Positions 1 through 7,918 of a DNA stretch of 13,845 bases are shown piece by piece. The notes under the pieces are model-generated. The model was not told where the DNA came from and made no database searches. It was given only the letters and a program-made list of their open reading frames with translations. This DNA is from JBCCZC01 sp039188505 (GTDB lineage: Bacteria; Pseudomonadota; Gammaproteobacteria; Xanthomonadales; SZUA-38), in assembly GCA_039188505.1 (NCBI GenBank), contig JBCCZC010000123.1, positions 1 to 13,845 of the forward strand, written 5' to 3'. A program made the translations under genes and the position numbers. The first letter of the stretch is position 1, and each line of letters starts with the position of its first letter.

Positions 1-720
1 GCGCTCGTCCATCGGGAAGTGGATGCTGACCTTATAGTTCTTGAGGTTGGCATCGCGCAGGTTCGAGACGCCGTGGTATTCGACCAGCATCCGGTCGCGG
101 GCGTCGTAGACCACATTGATGGGATCGGCCAGCATGCGCACGAGCGGGTTGGCGGCGCGCATGCGGAATTGGACCAGCTGTTCGCCGTCGGCCTCGTACT
201 CGCGCACCTTCTCGATCTTGAAGCGCACGGTGTCGAGGAGGGCGGGGACCAGGAAGTCCTTCTTGATGGTCTTGCCCGCGAGGAGATCGTCCCAGCGGCC
301 GTCGATCAGGCGGTCGAAGCCGGCGTCAGCCAAAGGGTGCGAGGCGTCGACCTCGTGGATCTTGAGCTCGGCTTCTCGGCCCTTGCGGCAGAACACGAGG
401 GGGTCGCCGTGGCGGCGCGCCATACCTTCGACGTAGCCGTTGCGGACGTCCTCGAGGACGAAGTCCGGGAGCAGCGTGTTCGCCCGGTAGTCGAGCTGCT
501 TGCGGGCCACCAGGGCGCCTTCCGGATCGGTGTAGCGGACCTCGTGGCCGACGGTCTGGCCGTCCACGACGAGGTGCGAATGATGTTCGACGTACACGAG
601 CTCTCCGGTCGCCGCGTCGTGCGCGTAGCCGGTCTTTTCGTGGATCGTCGTGTTGTCGAGCGACGCCAGATCCTCGGTCGGCGTGACCAGGGCCAGCGCG
701 GCAAATGCTGCGTGGAGCAT
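1..720 (-). CDS. Uncharacterised, probably exported protein (3' end outside window)
   Basis: An open frame begins at the ATG at 718-720 and runs off the window edge, giving at least 240 residues. The start is supported by GGGGAGG (729-735) 8 nt upstream and by an in-frame stop at 763-765. The first 12 residues (MLHAAFAALALV) are short and hydrophobic and could be a signal peptide, but they lack the usual basic n-region. The rest is mixed alpha/beta-like and soluble, with paired charged stretches (GHEVRYTDPEG near residues 58-68, RNGYVEG near 93-99). I recognise no catalytic motif and no named family. Codon use matches its neighbours, and the minus frame is free of stops for 720 bases. It is divergent from the AlkB-like gene, so the two share a 138-bp control region. 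That it is a real gene is likely; its function is unknown. Confidence 0.75.
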   Translation of the reverse strand, partial: MLHAAFAALALVTPTEDLASLDNTTIHEKTGYAHDAATGELVYVEHHSHLVVDGQTVGHEVRYTDPEGALVARKQLDYRANTLLPDFVLEDVRNGYVEGMARRHGDPLVFCRKGREAELKIHEVDASHPLADAGFDRLIDGRWDDLLAGKTIKKDFLVPALLDTVRFKIEKVREYEADGEQLVQFRMRAANPLVRMLADPINVVYDARDRMLVEYHGVSNLRDANLKNYKVSIHFPMDER

Positions 721-750
721 GCTTCCCACCTCCCCTCGGTAGGGGCCGTG

Positions 751-756
751 TTTATA
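751..756 (-). promoter_or_regulatory. Possible -10 element for the 1-720 gene
   Basis: On the minus strand this reads TGTATAAAC, giving a -10-like TATAAA about 30 nt upstream of the ATG at 720. It is the only AT-rich island in the divergent intergenic region. I see no convincing -35 at 16-18 nt, so this is tentative. Confidence 0.3.
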
Positions 757-798
757 CAATGATCAATCACTTGGCACCAGTGACCCCCCAAATTCGTG

Positions 799-840
799 AC
801 AGTGCCGCGACACGCTCGCTGGCCAGATGGGCGGCACTGT
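799..840. repeat. Perfect 10-bp inverted repeat between divergent genes
   Basis: ACAGTGCCGC (799-808) is repeated as its exact reverse complement GCGGCACTGT (831-840), separated by 22 nt. It lies between the gene reading left from 720 and the AlkB-like gene reading right from 859. The right arm ends 18 nt before the GTG start. It could be an operator with two half-sites about three helical turns apart, or a hairpin in the alkB leader. No T-tract follows, so an intrinsic terminator is unlikely. Confidence 0.6.
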
Positions 841-858
841 TGATGCGAGGGTCGGTGC

Positions 859-1461
859 GTGCGGGACCTGTTCGAAACCAGTGAGGCCAGCCGGATCGAT
901 CTGCCCGATGCTGACCTGCTGCTGTGGCCTGCCTTCGCCTCCGAAGCCGAGGCGGACGCGTGGCGCGGGGCGCTGCTTGAGGAGGTCGCGTGGGCCGAGG
1001 AGCGGCTCACGATGTTCGGGCGGGAGGTGCTCTCGCCGCGACTGGTGGCCTGGTACGGGGATGCCGGCGCGGAGTACACCTATTCGGGGGTCACCCATCG
1101 GCCCCACGCCTGGACCGGGACGCTGTGGGCGATCCGGGAGCGGGTGGAGCGCGTGGCGGGAGCTCGCTTCAACAGCGTGCTGGCCAACCTGTACCGCCAT
1201 GGGCGGGATTCAATGGGGTGGCACAGTGATGATGAGAAGGAGCTGGGGGAGCGGCCCGTCATCGCTTCGGTGAGCCTCGGCGCCGAGCGGCGGTTTCGGC
1301 TGCGGCATCGGCGGACCAAGCAAACCCACGGGATGGACCTGCCGCACGGGTCGCTGCTGGTGATGGCGGGGGAGACACAGCGGTGCTGGCAACATGCGTT
1401 GCCGAAGACGCGGCGGGACGTGGGGGTGCGGGTGAATCTGACGTTTCGGATGGTGGCCTGA
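859..1461 (+). CDS. alkB: AlkB-like 2-oxoglutarate/Fe(II) dioxygenase
   Basis: A 200-residue protein of the AlkB family, which oxidatively removes alkyl lesions such as 1-methyladenine and 3-methylcytosine from nucleic acid using Fe(II), oxygen and 2-oxoglutarate. The core is intact. The iron ligands are H122 and D124 (WHSDDE) and H179 (WQHALPK); the 2-oxoglutarate-binding signature RVNLTFR lies at residues 191-197, with R191 and R197. NSVLANLYRHGRDSMGWHSD is the usual AlkB approach to the HxD motif. Length is close to E. coli AlkB (about 216 aa). The start is GTG at 859: an in-frame stop at 841-843 rules out anything longer, and GAGG lies about 8 nt upstream. The nearby ATG at 843-845 is out of frame. 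It is a standalone gene with no Ada domain fused or adjacent. Substrate (DNA, RNA or protein) cannot be read from sequence. Confidence 0.92.
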   Translation: MRDLFETSEASRIDLPDADLLLWPAFASEAEADAWRGALLEEVAWAEERLTMFGREVLSPRLVAWYGDAGAEYTYSGVTHRPHAWTGTLWAIRERVERVAGARFNSVLANLYRHGRDSMGWHSDDEKELGERPVIASVSLGAERRFRLRHRRTKQTHGMDLPHGSLLVMAGETQRCWQHALPKTRRDVGVRVNLTFRMVA

Positions 1462-1523
1462 CTATTCGGGCCTTCGGAAATCAAGGGTGACTAATGCGAG
1501 TCGTCTGGAAAGACGCGGCTTGC

Positions 1524-1529
1524 TAGCAT
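1524..1529 (+). promoter_or_regulatory. Possible extended -10 promoter for the xpaC unit
   Basis: TTGCTAGCAT (1520-1529) contains TGC-TAGCAT, a TGnTAnnnT extended -10 pattern, about 27 nt before the mini-gene ATG at 1556. The -35 region at 17 nt is poor (TCGTCT). A small stem CGTCT-GGAA-AGACG (1502-1515) sits just upstream. Confidence 0.35.
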
Positions 1530-1555
1530 GGGGGCTGGTTCAGGGAGAGTGCTGA

Positions 1556-1639
1556 ATGCCCGAGTTTCTGCGTAAGGCTGTCGGTGGGCTGCTGTTGATC
1601 GGCAGCATGGGAACCGTCTGTATCCTGGCGATCTTCTGA
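1556..1639 (+). CDS. 27-residue single-span membrane mini-protein, coupled to xpaC
   Basis: A short frame of 27 codons plus stop begins with MPEFLRK and continues as about 20 hydrophobic residues to its end (…CILAIF), the layout of a one-pass or tail-inserted membrane peptide with a basic N-terminal flank. AGGGAGAG (1542-1549) is 6 nt before the ATG, among the best ribosome-binding sites in this window. The stop TGA (1637-1639) overlaps the ATG of the XpaC-family gene (1639-1641) as TGATG, so the two are probably translationally coupled. It could be a real small membrane partner of XpaC or a leader peptide that controls xpaC translation. I recognise no family. Its size would make most annotation pipelines miss it. 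Confidence 0.6.
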   Translation: MPEFLRKAVGGLLLIGSMGTVCILAIF

Positions 1640-2457
1640 TGCAGCGTGTCCTTCCTCACCGCGTCTCCAAGGCGCTCTGGATGTGGGTGCTGCCGCTGCC
1701 GCTGGTGGCGGAGGCGCTCGGCTCTCTCCTTAAAGGGGAGTTTCTCGAGACGCTCGTTGCCTCGGGGGCGCTGGTTGCTTTCTATGTCGCCGCCTCGCTC
1801 ATGCGCAAGGGGCTCCTGCAGGAGGCCGTGCTCGGAGCCCGACGCTACATTCTCAAGCGTCCGCCGCCGCTGAAGACCATGGCCACGTTGATCGCCGGGG
1901 TCACCACCGCCGCGGTCAGCTTCTTCCTCGTCGACGACCACGTGCTGTGGAAGTCGATCGTCTATGGCGTGGTCGCCATGGTCGGTGCCCGGATGCTCTA
2001 CGGGCCGGATCCCGCGCCGCGGTTCTCCGATGCCGCCATGGACGAGGCCAAGCGCCAGGAGGTCATGGCGGCGCTCGGGAAGGCCGAGGAGCGCGTGCTG
2101 GCCATCGAGCATGCCAGCGAGAACATCTTCAACGAGGAGCTCTCCAAGCGCCTCGGCGGCGTGGTCAGCGATGCCCGCGAGATCCTCGATCTGCTGGCCG
2201 ACCGGCCCGATCAGATGCGCCAGGCGCGTCGCTTCCTGAACACCTATCTCGACGGGGCCGAGCAGGTGGCCAACGGCTACGCGAGCACGCACACGCGAGC
2301 GGCCTCGGACCAGCTCGAGGAGAAGTTCAGCAGCGTGCTGACCACCATCGAGGGGGCGTTCGCCGAGCAGAAGAAGCGCCTGGTCGATGACGATGTGCAG
2401 AACCTCGACGTGAAGATCGAGGTGCTCACCACGCAGATCGAGCGGGAAGGCCTCTAG
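1639..2457 (+). CDS. xpaC: XpaC-family (5-bromo-4-chloroindolyl phosphate hydrolysis) membrane protein
   Basis: A 272-residue protein with hydrophobic segments near residues 12-31, 38-55, 82-98 and 104-120, then a long charged, helical cytoplasmic part. The stretch ERVLAIEHASENIFNEELSK through REILDLL…RRFLNTYLDGAEQVANGYA (about 151-215) is characteristic of the XpaC family, whose name comes from a Bacillus phenotype; the biochemical role is not established. The C-terminal third (225-268) looks coiled-coil, ending in short acidic and basic heptads. XpaC genes usually sit next to telA (toxic-anion resistance, Ter-type stress context). Here a TelA-like gene lies 2.4 kb away on the opposite strand. 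Translation is probably coupled to the mini-gene through TGATG at 1637-1641; I see no independent Shine-Dalgarno in good position. Confidence 0.82.
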   Translation: MQRVLPHRVSKALWMWVLPLPLVAEALGSLLKGEFLETLVASGALVAFYVAASLMRKGLLQEAVLGARRYILKRPPPLKTMATLIAGVTTAAVSFFLVDDHVLWKSIVYGVVAMVGARMLYGPDPAPRFSDAAMDEAKRQEVMAALGKAEERVLAIEHASENIFNEELSKRLGGVVSDAREILDLLADRPDQMRQARRFLNTYLDGAEQVANGYASTHTRAASDQLEEKFSSVLTTIEGAFAEQKKRLVDDDVQNLDVKIEVLTTQIEREGL

Positions 2458-2472
2458 GCGGACCCGCTCGTC

Positions 2473-3630
2473 TTGAAGCGATCAACCTTCGAACGCATCG
2501 TCGATACGCGCTGGCTGATCGCGTTCGTCCTCTGGTGGCTGGCGATTTCCCTGCTGCCCGATCCCCGCCCCTTGAGCGGGCCGCAGTGGTCCGTTGCGAT
2601 TGCCCAGAATCTGCTGGGCGTCTCCGAGGCCGGCGCGCGGCTCGTCGGGACGGCGATCTTCCGGGCGGCGGGCTTCGGGGTGCTCGGTATTCTCGCGGCC
2701 ATGGTCTGGCGGCCCCGGTTCACTGCCGCGGCGACCGCCACCGCGCTCATCGGGGCGCCGCTGCTGGCGATCCTGGCACAGTGGATCAACTACGAGCATT
2801 TCCCCATCGCCGACCAGTGGCAGCTGGCCATCGCGTCGACCATCGGCGGGGTGCTGCTGGGGCTGGCGTTGCGCCGCCGGCGCTGGGCTGCGGGGGTGTT
2901 CATGGTGCTGTTCGTCGGGCTCTTCGCCTGGGGGACGTCGACGGGTATCAGTGACGATCTCGATGCCGCCACCCGCGCCACGGCGCAGCATCTGCTGCTG
3001 CTGGAAGAAGAGGCGCCGCGCGGGGATGCGAGCTTCGTATGGCTCACGAGCGAGGCGTTTCGCTTCGCCGCCGACAACAGTCACGGCTTCGACGCGGTGC
3101 TGCCCAACAAGGCTGCGGTGCTCGCGCTGGGCGTTATCCTCGGCGAAGAGCGGGTGGCCTGGGTTGCGCGGCGGCAGATCGACCCGGGCGTCCTGCCCGA
3201 GTTCAACCGGCTGCGCAACCGCGTCACCCTGCGCGAGCGCGGTGATCTTGCCCGCCACTTTTGGGTCTCCGGGGCGCTGGCGGTGCTGGCGGATTCGAAC
3301 CGGTCGCTGACCGTGGGGCTCCAGAAGGAACTCGCTGACACCGGTCCCGGGGGCTCCGGCTTCTCCTTCGTCGACATGGTGGCAAACCGTTCCGGCATCC
3401 TCCTGGCGGTTGCGGCCACGCGCAACGACGATACGGCCCGCGAGGTGCAGGAGGCGCTCCAGGATGGCTTCCTCACCGAGGAGCTCCTGCCGCCCATCGA
3501 GGGCCTGCCCGAGGGGATCTCGGCCGACGACTTCCAGCGGCTTTACGGCGGGCTCAACGGGCGCGGAACTCGCCAGCAGGTGGCGGAGATCCGATCGCGG
3601 ATCGCGGCGACCCCGCTGCTCAACCTCTAG
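2473..3630 (+). CDS. Uncharacterised polytopic membrane protein, VanZ/YfiM-like C-terminal motif
   Basis: A 385-residue protein with about five membrane spans in the N-terminal half (near 14-28, 58-79, 84-105, 118-133, 139-156), then a mostly soluble C-terminal half. Residues 258-310 carry a patterned motif: H262, then K285-E286, D289, GFSF (296-299), D301, N305 and G308. This H…KE..D…D…N..G spacing resembles that in VanZ-like and YfiM/DUF2279-type membrane proteins; the resemblance is my inference. The start must be TTG at 2473, since no ATG or GTG lies between it and the in-frame TAG of xpaC at 2455-2457. It begins 15 nt after xpaC and is presumably co-transcribed. Function is unknown; the position suggests a membrane partner of XpaC. 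It ends in a hairpin shared with the convergent CBS gene. Confidence 0.72.
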   Translation: MKRSTFERIVDTRWLIAFVLWWLAISLLPDPRPLSGPQWSVAIAQNLLGVSEAGARLVGTAIFRAAGFGVLGILAAMVWRPRFTAAATATALIGAPLLAILAQWINYEHFPIADQWQLAIASTIGGVLLGLALRRRRWAAGVFMVLFVGLFAWGTSTGISDDLDAATRATAQHLLLLEEEAPRGDASFVWLTSEAFRFAADNSHGFDAVLPNKAAVLALGVILGEERVAWVARRQIDPGVLPEFNRLRNRVTLRERGDLARHFWVSGALAVLADSNRSLTVGLQKELADTGPGGSGFSFVDMVANRSGILLAVAATRNDDTAREVQEALQDGFLTEELLPPIEGLPEGISADDFQRLYGGLNGRGTRQQVAEIRSRIAATPLLNL

Positions 3631-3631
3631 T

Positions 3632-3659
3632 CGGAAACGGACCGGCGGGTCAGTTTCCG
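3632..3659. terminator. Two-way hairpin between convergent genes
   Basis: CGGAAAC (3632-3638) pairs with GTTTCCG (3653-3659). After one G/A mismatch, GACC (3640-3643) pairs with GGTC (3648-3651) around a GGCG loop. It starts 1 nt after the stop of the 2473-3630 gene and contains the stop and last codons of the convergent CBS gene. It lacks a T-tract on either side, so it is a weak intrinsic terminator or an RNA 3'-end stabiliser. Confidence 0.55.
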
Positions 3660-4081
3660 GCGATGTAGCTTTCGAGGCTCTCGATCTGCGCGGCCTGGTC
3701 CTCGATCTTCGCCTTGACGAGGTCGCCGATCGAGAGCATGCCGATCACCTTGCCTTCGTCGACGATGGGCAGGTGGCGGATGTGGTGGGTGGTCATGACG
3801 CCCAGGCACTGGTCGACCGTCTCGTGGCCGTCCGTGGTGATCACCTCGGCGGTCATGATCTCCTCGACCTTCGTCTCCTTCGAGGAGCGGCCCTGGAGGA
3901 TCACCTTGCGCGCGTAGTCGCGCTCGGAGATCACGCCGACCATGGTGTCGCCATCCATCACCATCAGGGCGCCTACGCCCTTGTCCGCCATCATGTCGAT
4001 GGCGTCATAGACGCTGGCGCCCGGCGCGATCGCGAACACGTCGCGCCCTTTCTCGTCGAGAATCTGCTGGATGGTGTGCAT
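3650..4081 (-). CDS. Tandem CBS-domain protein
   Basis: A 143-residue soluble protein made almost entirely of two CBS motifs (about 8-64 and 75-130), a Bateman module. Such modules usually bind adenine nucleotides or related ligands and act as sensors. Typical features are MVGVISERDYARKVILQG at the end of CBS1 and HHIRHLPIVDEGKVIGMLSI in CBS2. Small stand-alone CBS proteins of this length are common in proteobacteria and seldom have an assigned partner. The ATG at 4081 is chosen because GGGAGG (4086-4091) lies 4 nt upstream and the family normally starts with M-x-T/S-I-xx-IL. The open frame extends 57 codons further upstream into the neighbouring gene, but that extension is low-complexity and out of family. 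It is the last gene of the minus-strand cluster and seems to have its own promoter. Confidence 0.9.
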   Translation of the reverse strand: MHTIQQILDEKGRDVFAIAPGASVYDAIDMMADKGVGALMVMDGDTMVGVISERDYARKVILQGRSSKETKVEEIMTAEVITTDGHETVDQCLGVMTTHHIRHLPIVDEGKVIGMLSIGDLVKAKIEDQAAQIESLESYIAGN

Positions 4082-4085
4082 GGTT

Positions 4086-4091
4086 CCTCCC
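4086..4091 (-). promoter_or_regulatory. Ribosome-binding site fixing the CBS gene start
   Basis: On the minus strand this reads GGGAGG followed by AACC and then ATG. It is a near-perfect Shine-Dalgarno and is the reason for choosing the start at 4081 over the longer in-frame extension to 4252. Confidence 0.7.
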
Positions 4092-4107
4092 GTTGCCCGT
4101 GTCTTTG

Positions 4108-4135
4108 AGTCTAGCATCGGATTCGGGATCCGGAA
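4108..4135 (-). promoter_or_regulatory. Candidate promoter for the CBS gene
   Basis: The minus strand reads TTCCGG (4130-4135), a 16-nt spacer, then TAGACT (4108-4113) preceded by TGC, so an extended -10 (TGCTAGACT). It lies in the 62-nt gap after the DUF6498-type gene and would give a leader of about 20 nt. The same TGCTAG core occurs before the xpaC unit at 1521-1526. The -35 match is only moderate. Confidence 0.4.
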
Positions 4136-4143
4136 GGGGCAGT

Positions 4144-4854
4144 TCAGGCAGGCGCCCGGGCCGCGCTTTTCTCTCCCAACTTCCGATGACTTCGGCGATG
4201 GGCGACGAGGTCGATTGCGGTCTTCAGGCCCACCAGGAGCAGCAGTGCCCACATCGGGTTTCCAAGGGACATCGCCGCGCCGCCGCCGAGGATGATCGTG
4301 ACGTGCAGCACCACCACGCGGCCGTAGGGGGCGCCCATGAGCTCCTGCAGGCTGACGCGCCGGTACTCGCCGCCGCCGATGAAGTTCACGCCGAACGAGA
4401 TCAGGTGGCTGACTGCCAGCGCCGCGACCGCGAAGAGGAGCTGCTGCTCGGTGATGATGCCGATCACGTGGGCGATCGGGTCGTTGTCGAAGCCGAGGTC
4501 GAGGTTCTGGGCGCCGCCCTGATCGCCGCCCTCGCTGAAGCCGCCGAAGAAGCCGAAGACGAATACCCCGTGGCCGAAAGTGAAACCGCCGTAGTGCAGG
4601 GCGAAGAAGGGGATCATGAAGAGCTTCGCCGGCCAGGGTGAGTTCGGGCCGCGGCAGACTGCCATGCGGAAGAGGTTCAACACGCCGACGACCACGTTCT
4701 CCAGCCAGTAGATCACCAGCAAGAGGAACGCGTTCCAGCCCAAGAGGGCCATGCCGGCGAGGGGGACGAGGTTGGCAAGGAGCAGGACCACGCCGCTGGT
4801 CCGCTCGCGGCCGGTCGAGGTCAGCCAGATCGGCCCTGGCCGGGGTTCGCTCAC
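4144..4854 (-). CDS. DUF6498-type multi-pass membrane protein
   Basis: A 236-residue membrane protein with hydrophobic segments near residues 20-39, 41-62, 77-103, 128-158, 177-192 and 197-216. The opening pattern LLLANLVPLAG…GW…LLLVIYWLENVVVGVLNLFRM followed by KLFMIPFFALHYGGF and GHGVF is the signature I associate with the DUF6498 family. A glycine/acidic loop (102-125) breaks the middle. No biochemical role is known. The start is GTG (4852-4854), which overlaps the TGA of the upstream TelA-like gene as GTGA, so the pair is very likely translationally coupled. The tight coupling suggests that this protein and the TelA-like protein act together, perhaps at the membrane. Confidence 0.8.
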   Translation of the reverse strand: MSEPRPGPIWLTSTGRERTSGVVLLLANLVPLAGMALLGWNAFLLLVIYWLENVVVGVLNLFRMAVCRGPNSPWPAKLFMIPFFALHYGGFTFGHGVFVFGFFGGFSEGGDQGGAQNLDLGFDNDPIAHVIGIITEQQLLFAVAALAVSHLISFGVNFIGGGEYRRVSLQELMGAPYGRVVVLHVTIILGGGAAMSLGNPMWALLLLVGLKTAIDLVAHRRSHRKLGEKSAARAPA

Positions 4855-5645
4855 GGGAGTTCCGGGGGCTCAGGCCGCGTGGCCTTAGCGGCCTCGGTCT
4901 CGCCGGCCAGGGCCTCGCGCAGCGTTTCGGTCGCCTCGGCGACGCTGGTCGCGGTCTCGGCCTCCTGGCGGATGAGGGCGAGCTGCTGGTGCCACAGGGG
5001 CAGGGCGTTGGCCAGCACGAAGCGCGTGCGCTCCTGGAGCTGGCGGCGGTTCTCGACCAGCACGGTCAGGGTTCCGAGCGCCTGCTGAGCCACGACCCGG
5101 GCCATCACGAGGTCTTCCATGCGCAGGAGCAGGTCGTAGTGCGCGCTCTGGCCCTCGAGCTCGTCGAGGGCGGTAAGGCCAGCGCGCACGTGGGCGCCGA
5201 GGTCGAGGGTGGCCTCGCGCAGGGCGGTCTCGCGGCGCTCTAGGAGCAATGTCTCGGTCATCAGCGGATTCGAGCAGCCTTCGAGGTCGCCGGCGATCTG
5301 GTCGATCTCGACCTCGAGTTCCTTGAGTTTCGCGCCGCCGAGCGCCTTCGGCTCGCGCTTGAGCAGGCGGCTGAAGAAGCCCTGTGGGGCCTCCGTGGGG
5401 GCTGCGGCCTTGATGCGATCGAGCATCCGCCCGAGGAGCTCGGTGGCCCGGCTCACCGTGTCGCTCTGACCGGTCTGGGCCATCTGGTCGGTCAGGCGCG
5501 CCGCCTCGCGCTGGGCCTTCACGCCGAAGTAGGTGATGGAGTCGCCGACTGCGGGATCGATCGTGGCGCGGGCGGCGGTCGTGGCCGCCTCGTCGATTTC
5601 GGCCAGTTCGCCGGCCTGCTGCTTGAGCGATTCGACGGTGGCCAT
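4851..5645 (-). CDS. TelA-like (toxic anion resistance family) protein, short and divergent
   Basis: A 264-residue soluble, strongly helical protein. Its course resembles the TelA/YaaN family: a conserved I-x-YFG step near 37-41, a central K-x-KELE-x-EID-x-IAGDLE helix (106-122), a paired E-x-LLLERRE segment (131-139), and a terminal ALPLWHQQLALI (214-225) matching the TelA 'IPLWK-x-Q' motif. Family members are usually about 350-400 residues; this one is shortened after that motif and ends in a low-complexity Ala/Glu/Pro tail (about 245-264). TelA proteins are implicated in resistance to tellurite and cell-envelope toxicants and are typically encoded with XpaC. Here xpaC is in the convergent unit. 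The ATG is 20 nt after the acetoacetyl-CoA synthetase stop, and the Shine-Dalgarno is weak. Assignment rests on pattern recognition and is moderate. Confidence 0.65.
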   Translation of the reverse strand: MATVESLKQQAGELAEIDEAATTAARATIDPAVGDSITYFGVKAQREAARLTDQMAQTGQSDTVSRATELLGRMLDRIKAAAPTEAPQGFFSRLLKREPKALGGAKLKELEVEIDQIAGDLEGCSNPLMTETLLLERRETALREATLDLGAHVRAGLTALDELEGQSAHYDLLLRMEDLVMARVVAQQALGTLTVLVENRRQLQERTRFVLANALPLWHQQLALIRQEAETATSVAEATETLREALAGETEAAKATRPEPPELP

Positions 5646-5665
5646 GGTGGTCGCGTCAGCCGGCC

Positions 5666-7636
<1,971 letters not shown>

Positions 7637-7692
7637 TGCGTCCCTGTACGGAATTCCCGCGCGGTTCCCCGCGCGCTGCCTTGCTCATCCCC

Positions 7693-7711
7693 CCGGAGGA
7701 TTCCGCTCCGG
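7693..7711. repeat. Small hairpin in the aacS leader region
   Basis: CCGGAG (7693-7698) and CTCCGG (7706-7711) pair around 7 nt. An alternative stem TTCCG-CTC-CGGAA (7701-7713) overlaps it and excludes it. This is a possible leader structure for aacS, but in GC-rich DNA such stems are frequent by chance. Confidence 0.3.
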
Positions 7712-7742
7712 AAACTGGCGTCGTCCGCCCCCGTCGGCGCCG

Positions 7743-7776
7743 GCATCCCGTCGGACCCGAAGGCCCCGCGGGATGC
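7743..7776. repeat. Perfect 8-bp inverted repeat in the aacS/ETF-QO divergent region
   Basis: GCATCCCG (7743-7750) and CGGGATGC (7769-7776) are exact reverse complements, 18 nt apart, in the middle of the 282-bp gap between divergent genes. It could be an operator controlling either gene. No adjacent regulator gene points to a specific protein. Confidence 0.4.
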
Positions 7777-7879
7777 GAGCGGCGAATTCTACACCGTCAC
7801 CTGATCCGCGCCCATGTTGACTTTCGCAGTGGCCATCGCCTCCGAGCGCTCTCGCCACCGTTCACCGGAGCCGCCCGGC

Positions 7880-7885
7880 TATAAT
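7880..7885 (+). promoter_or_regulatory. Consensus -10 for the ETF-QO gene
   Basis: A perfect TATAAT, rare in this GC-rich sequence, lies 33 nt before the GTG start at 7919. The best -35 with a 17-nt spacer is CACCGT (7857-7862), which is weak. It would give a leader of roughly 28 nt. A TTGACT at 7817-7822 is too far upstream to pair with it. Confidence 0.5.
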
Positions 7886-7902
7886 CGGAGGTTTACCGTC
7901 TC

Positions 7903-7908
7903 GAGGAG
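7903..7908 (+). promoter_or_regulatory. Ribosome-binding site fixing the ETF-QO start
   Basis: GAGGAG lies 10 nt upstream of GTG 7919. The ATG at 7934 would be 25 nt away and the ATG at 7814 lies before the -10, so this site favours the GTG and the family-typical MERESMEFD N-terminus. Confidence 0.6.
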
Positions 7909-7918
7909 ATCCCAGCGC

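Noticed and set aside
19..762. 247-codon plus-strand frame at the window start
   Set aside because: The minus-strand frame from 720 has a strong Shine-Dalgarno and a more protein-like composition; the plus frame is rich in V/D/H/E/R and has no ribosome-binding site.
1502..1515. CGTCT-GGAA-AGACG stem as terminator for alkB
   Set aside because: A 5-bp stem with no T-tract after it; too weak for intrinsic termination.
1540..2292. 250-codon minus-strand frame opposite xpaC
   Set aside because: The XpaC-family signature is on the plus strand, and the minus frame has no recognisable pattern.
4082..4252. N-terminal extension of the CBS protein by 57 codons
   Set aside because: The extension runs into the upstream gene, is Pro/Arg/Gly-rich and lies before the strong GGGAGG site at 4086-4091; family proteins start at the inner ATG.
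7814..7918. ATG at 7814 as ETF-QO start
   Set aside because: It lies upstream of the TATAAT at 7880-7885 and adds 35 residues absent from the family; GTG 7919 has GAGGAG and the conserved N-terminus.
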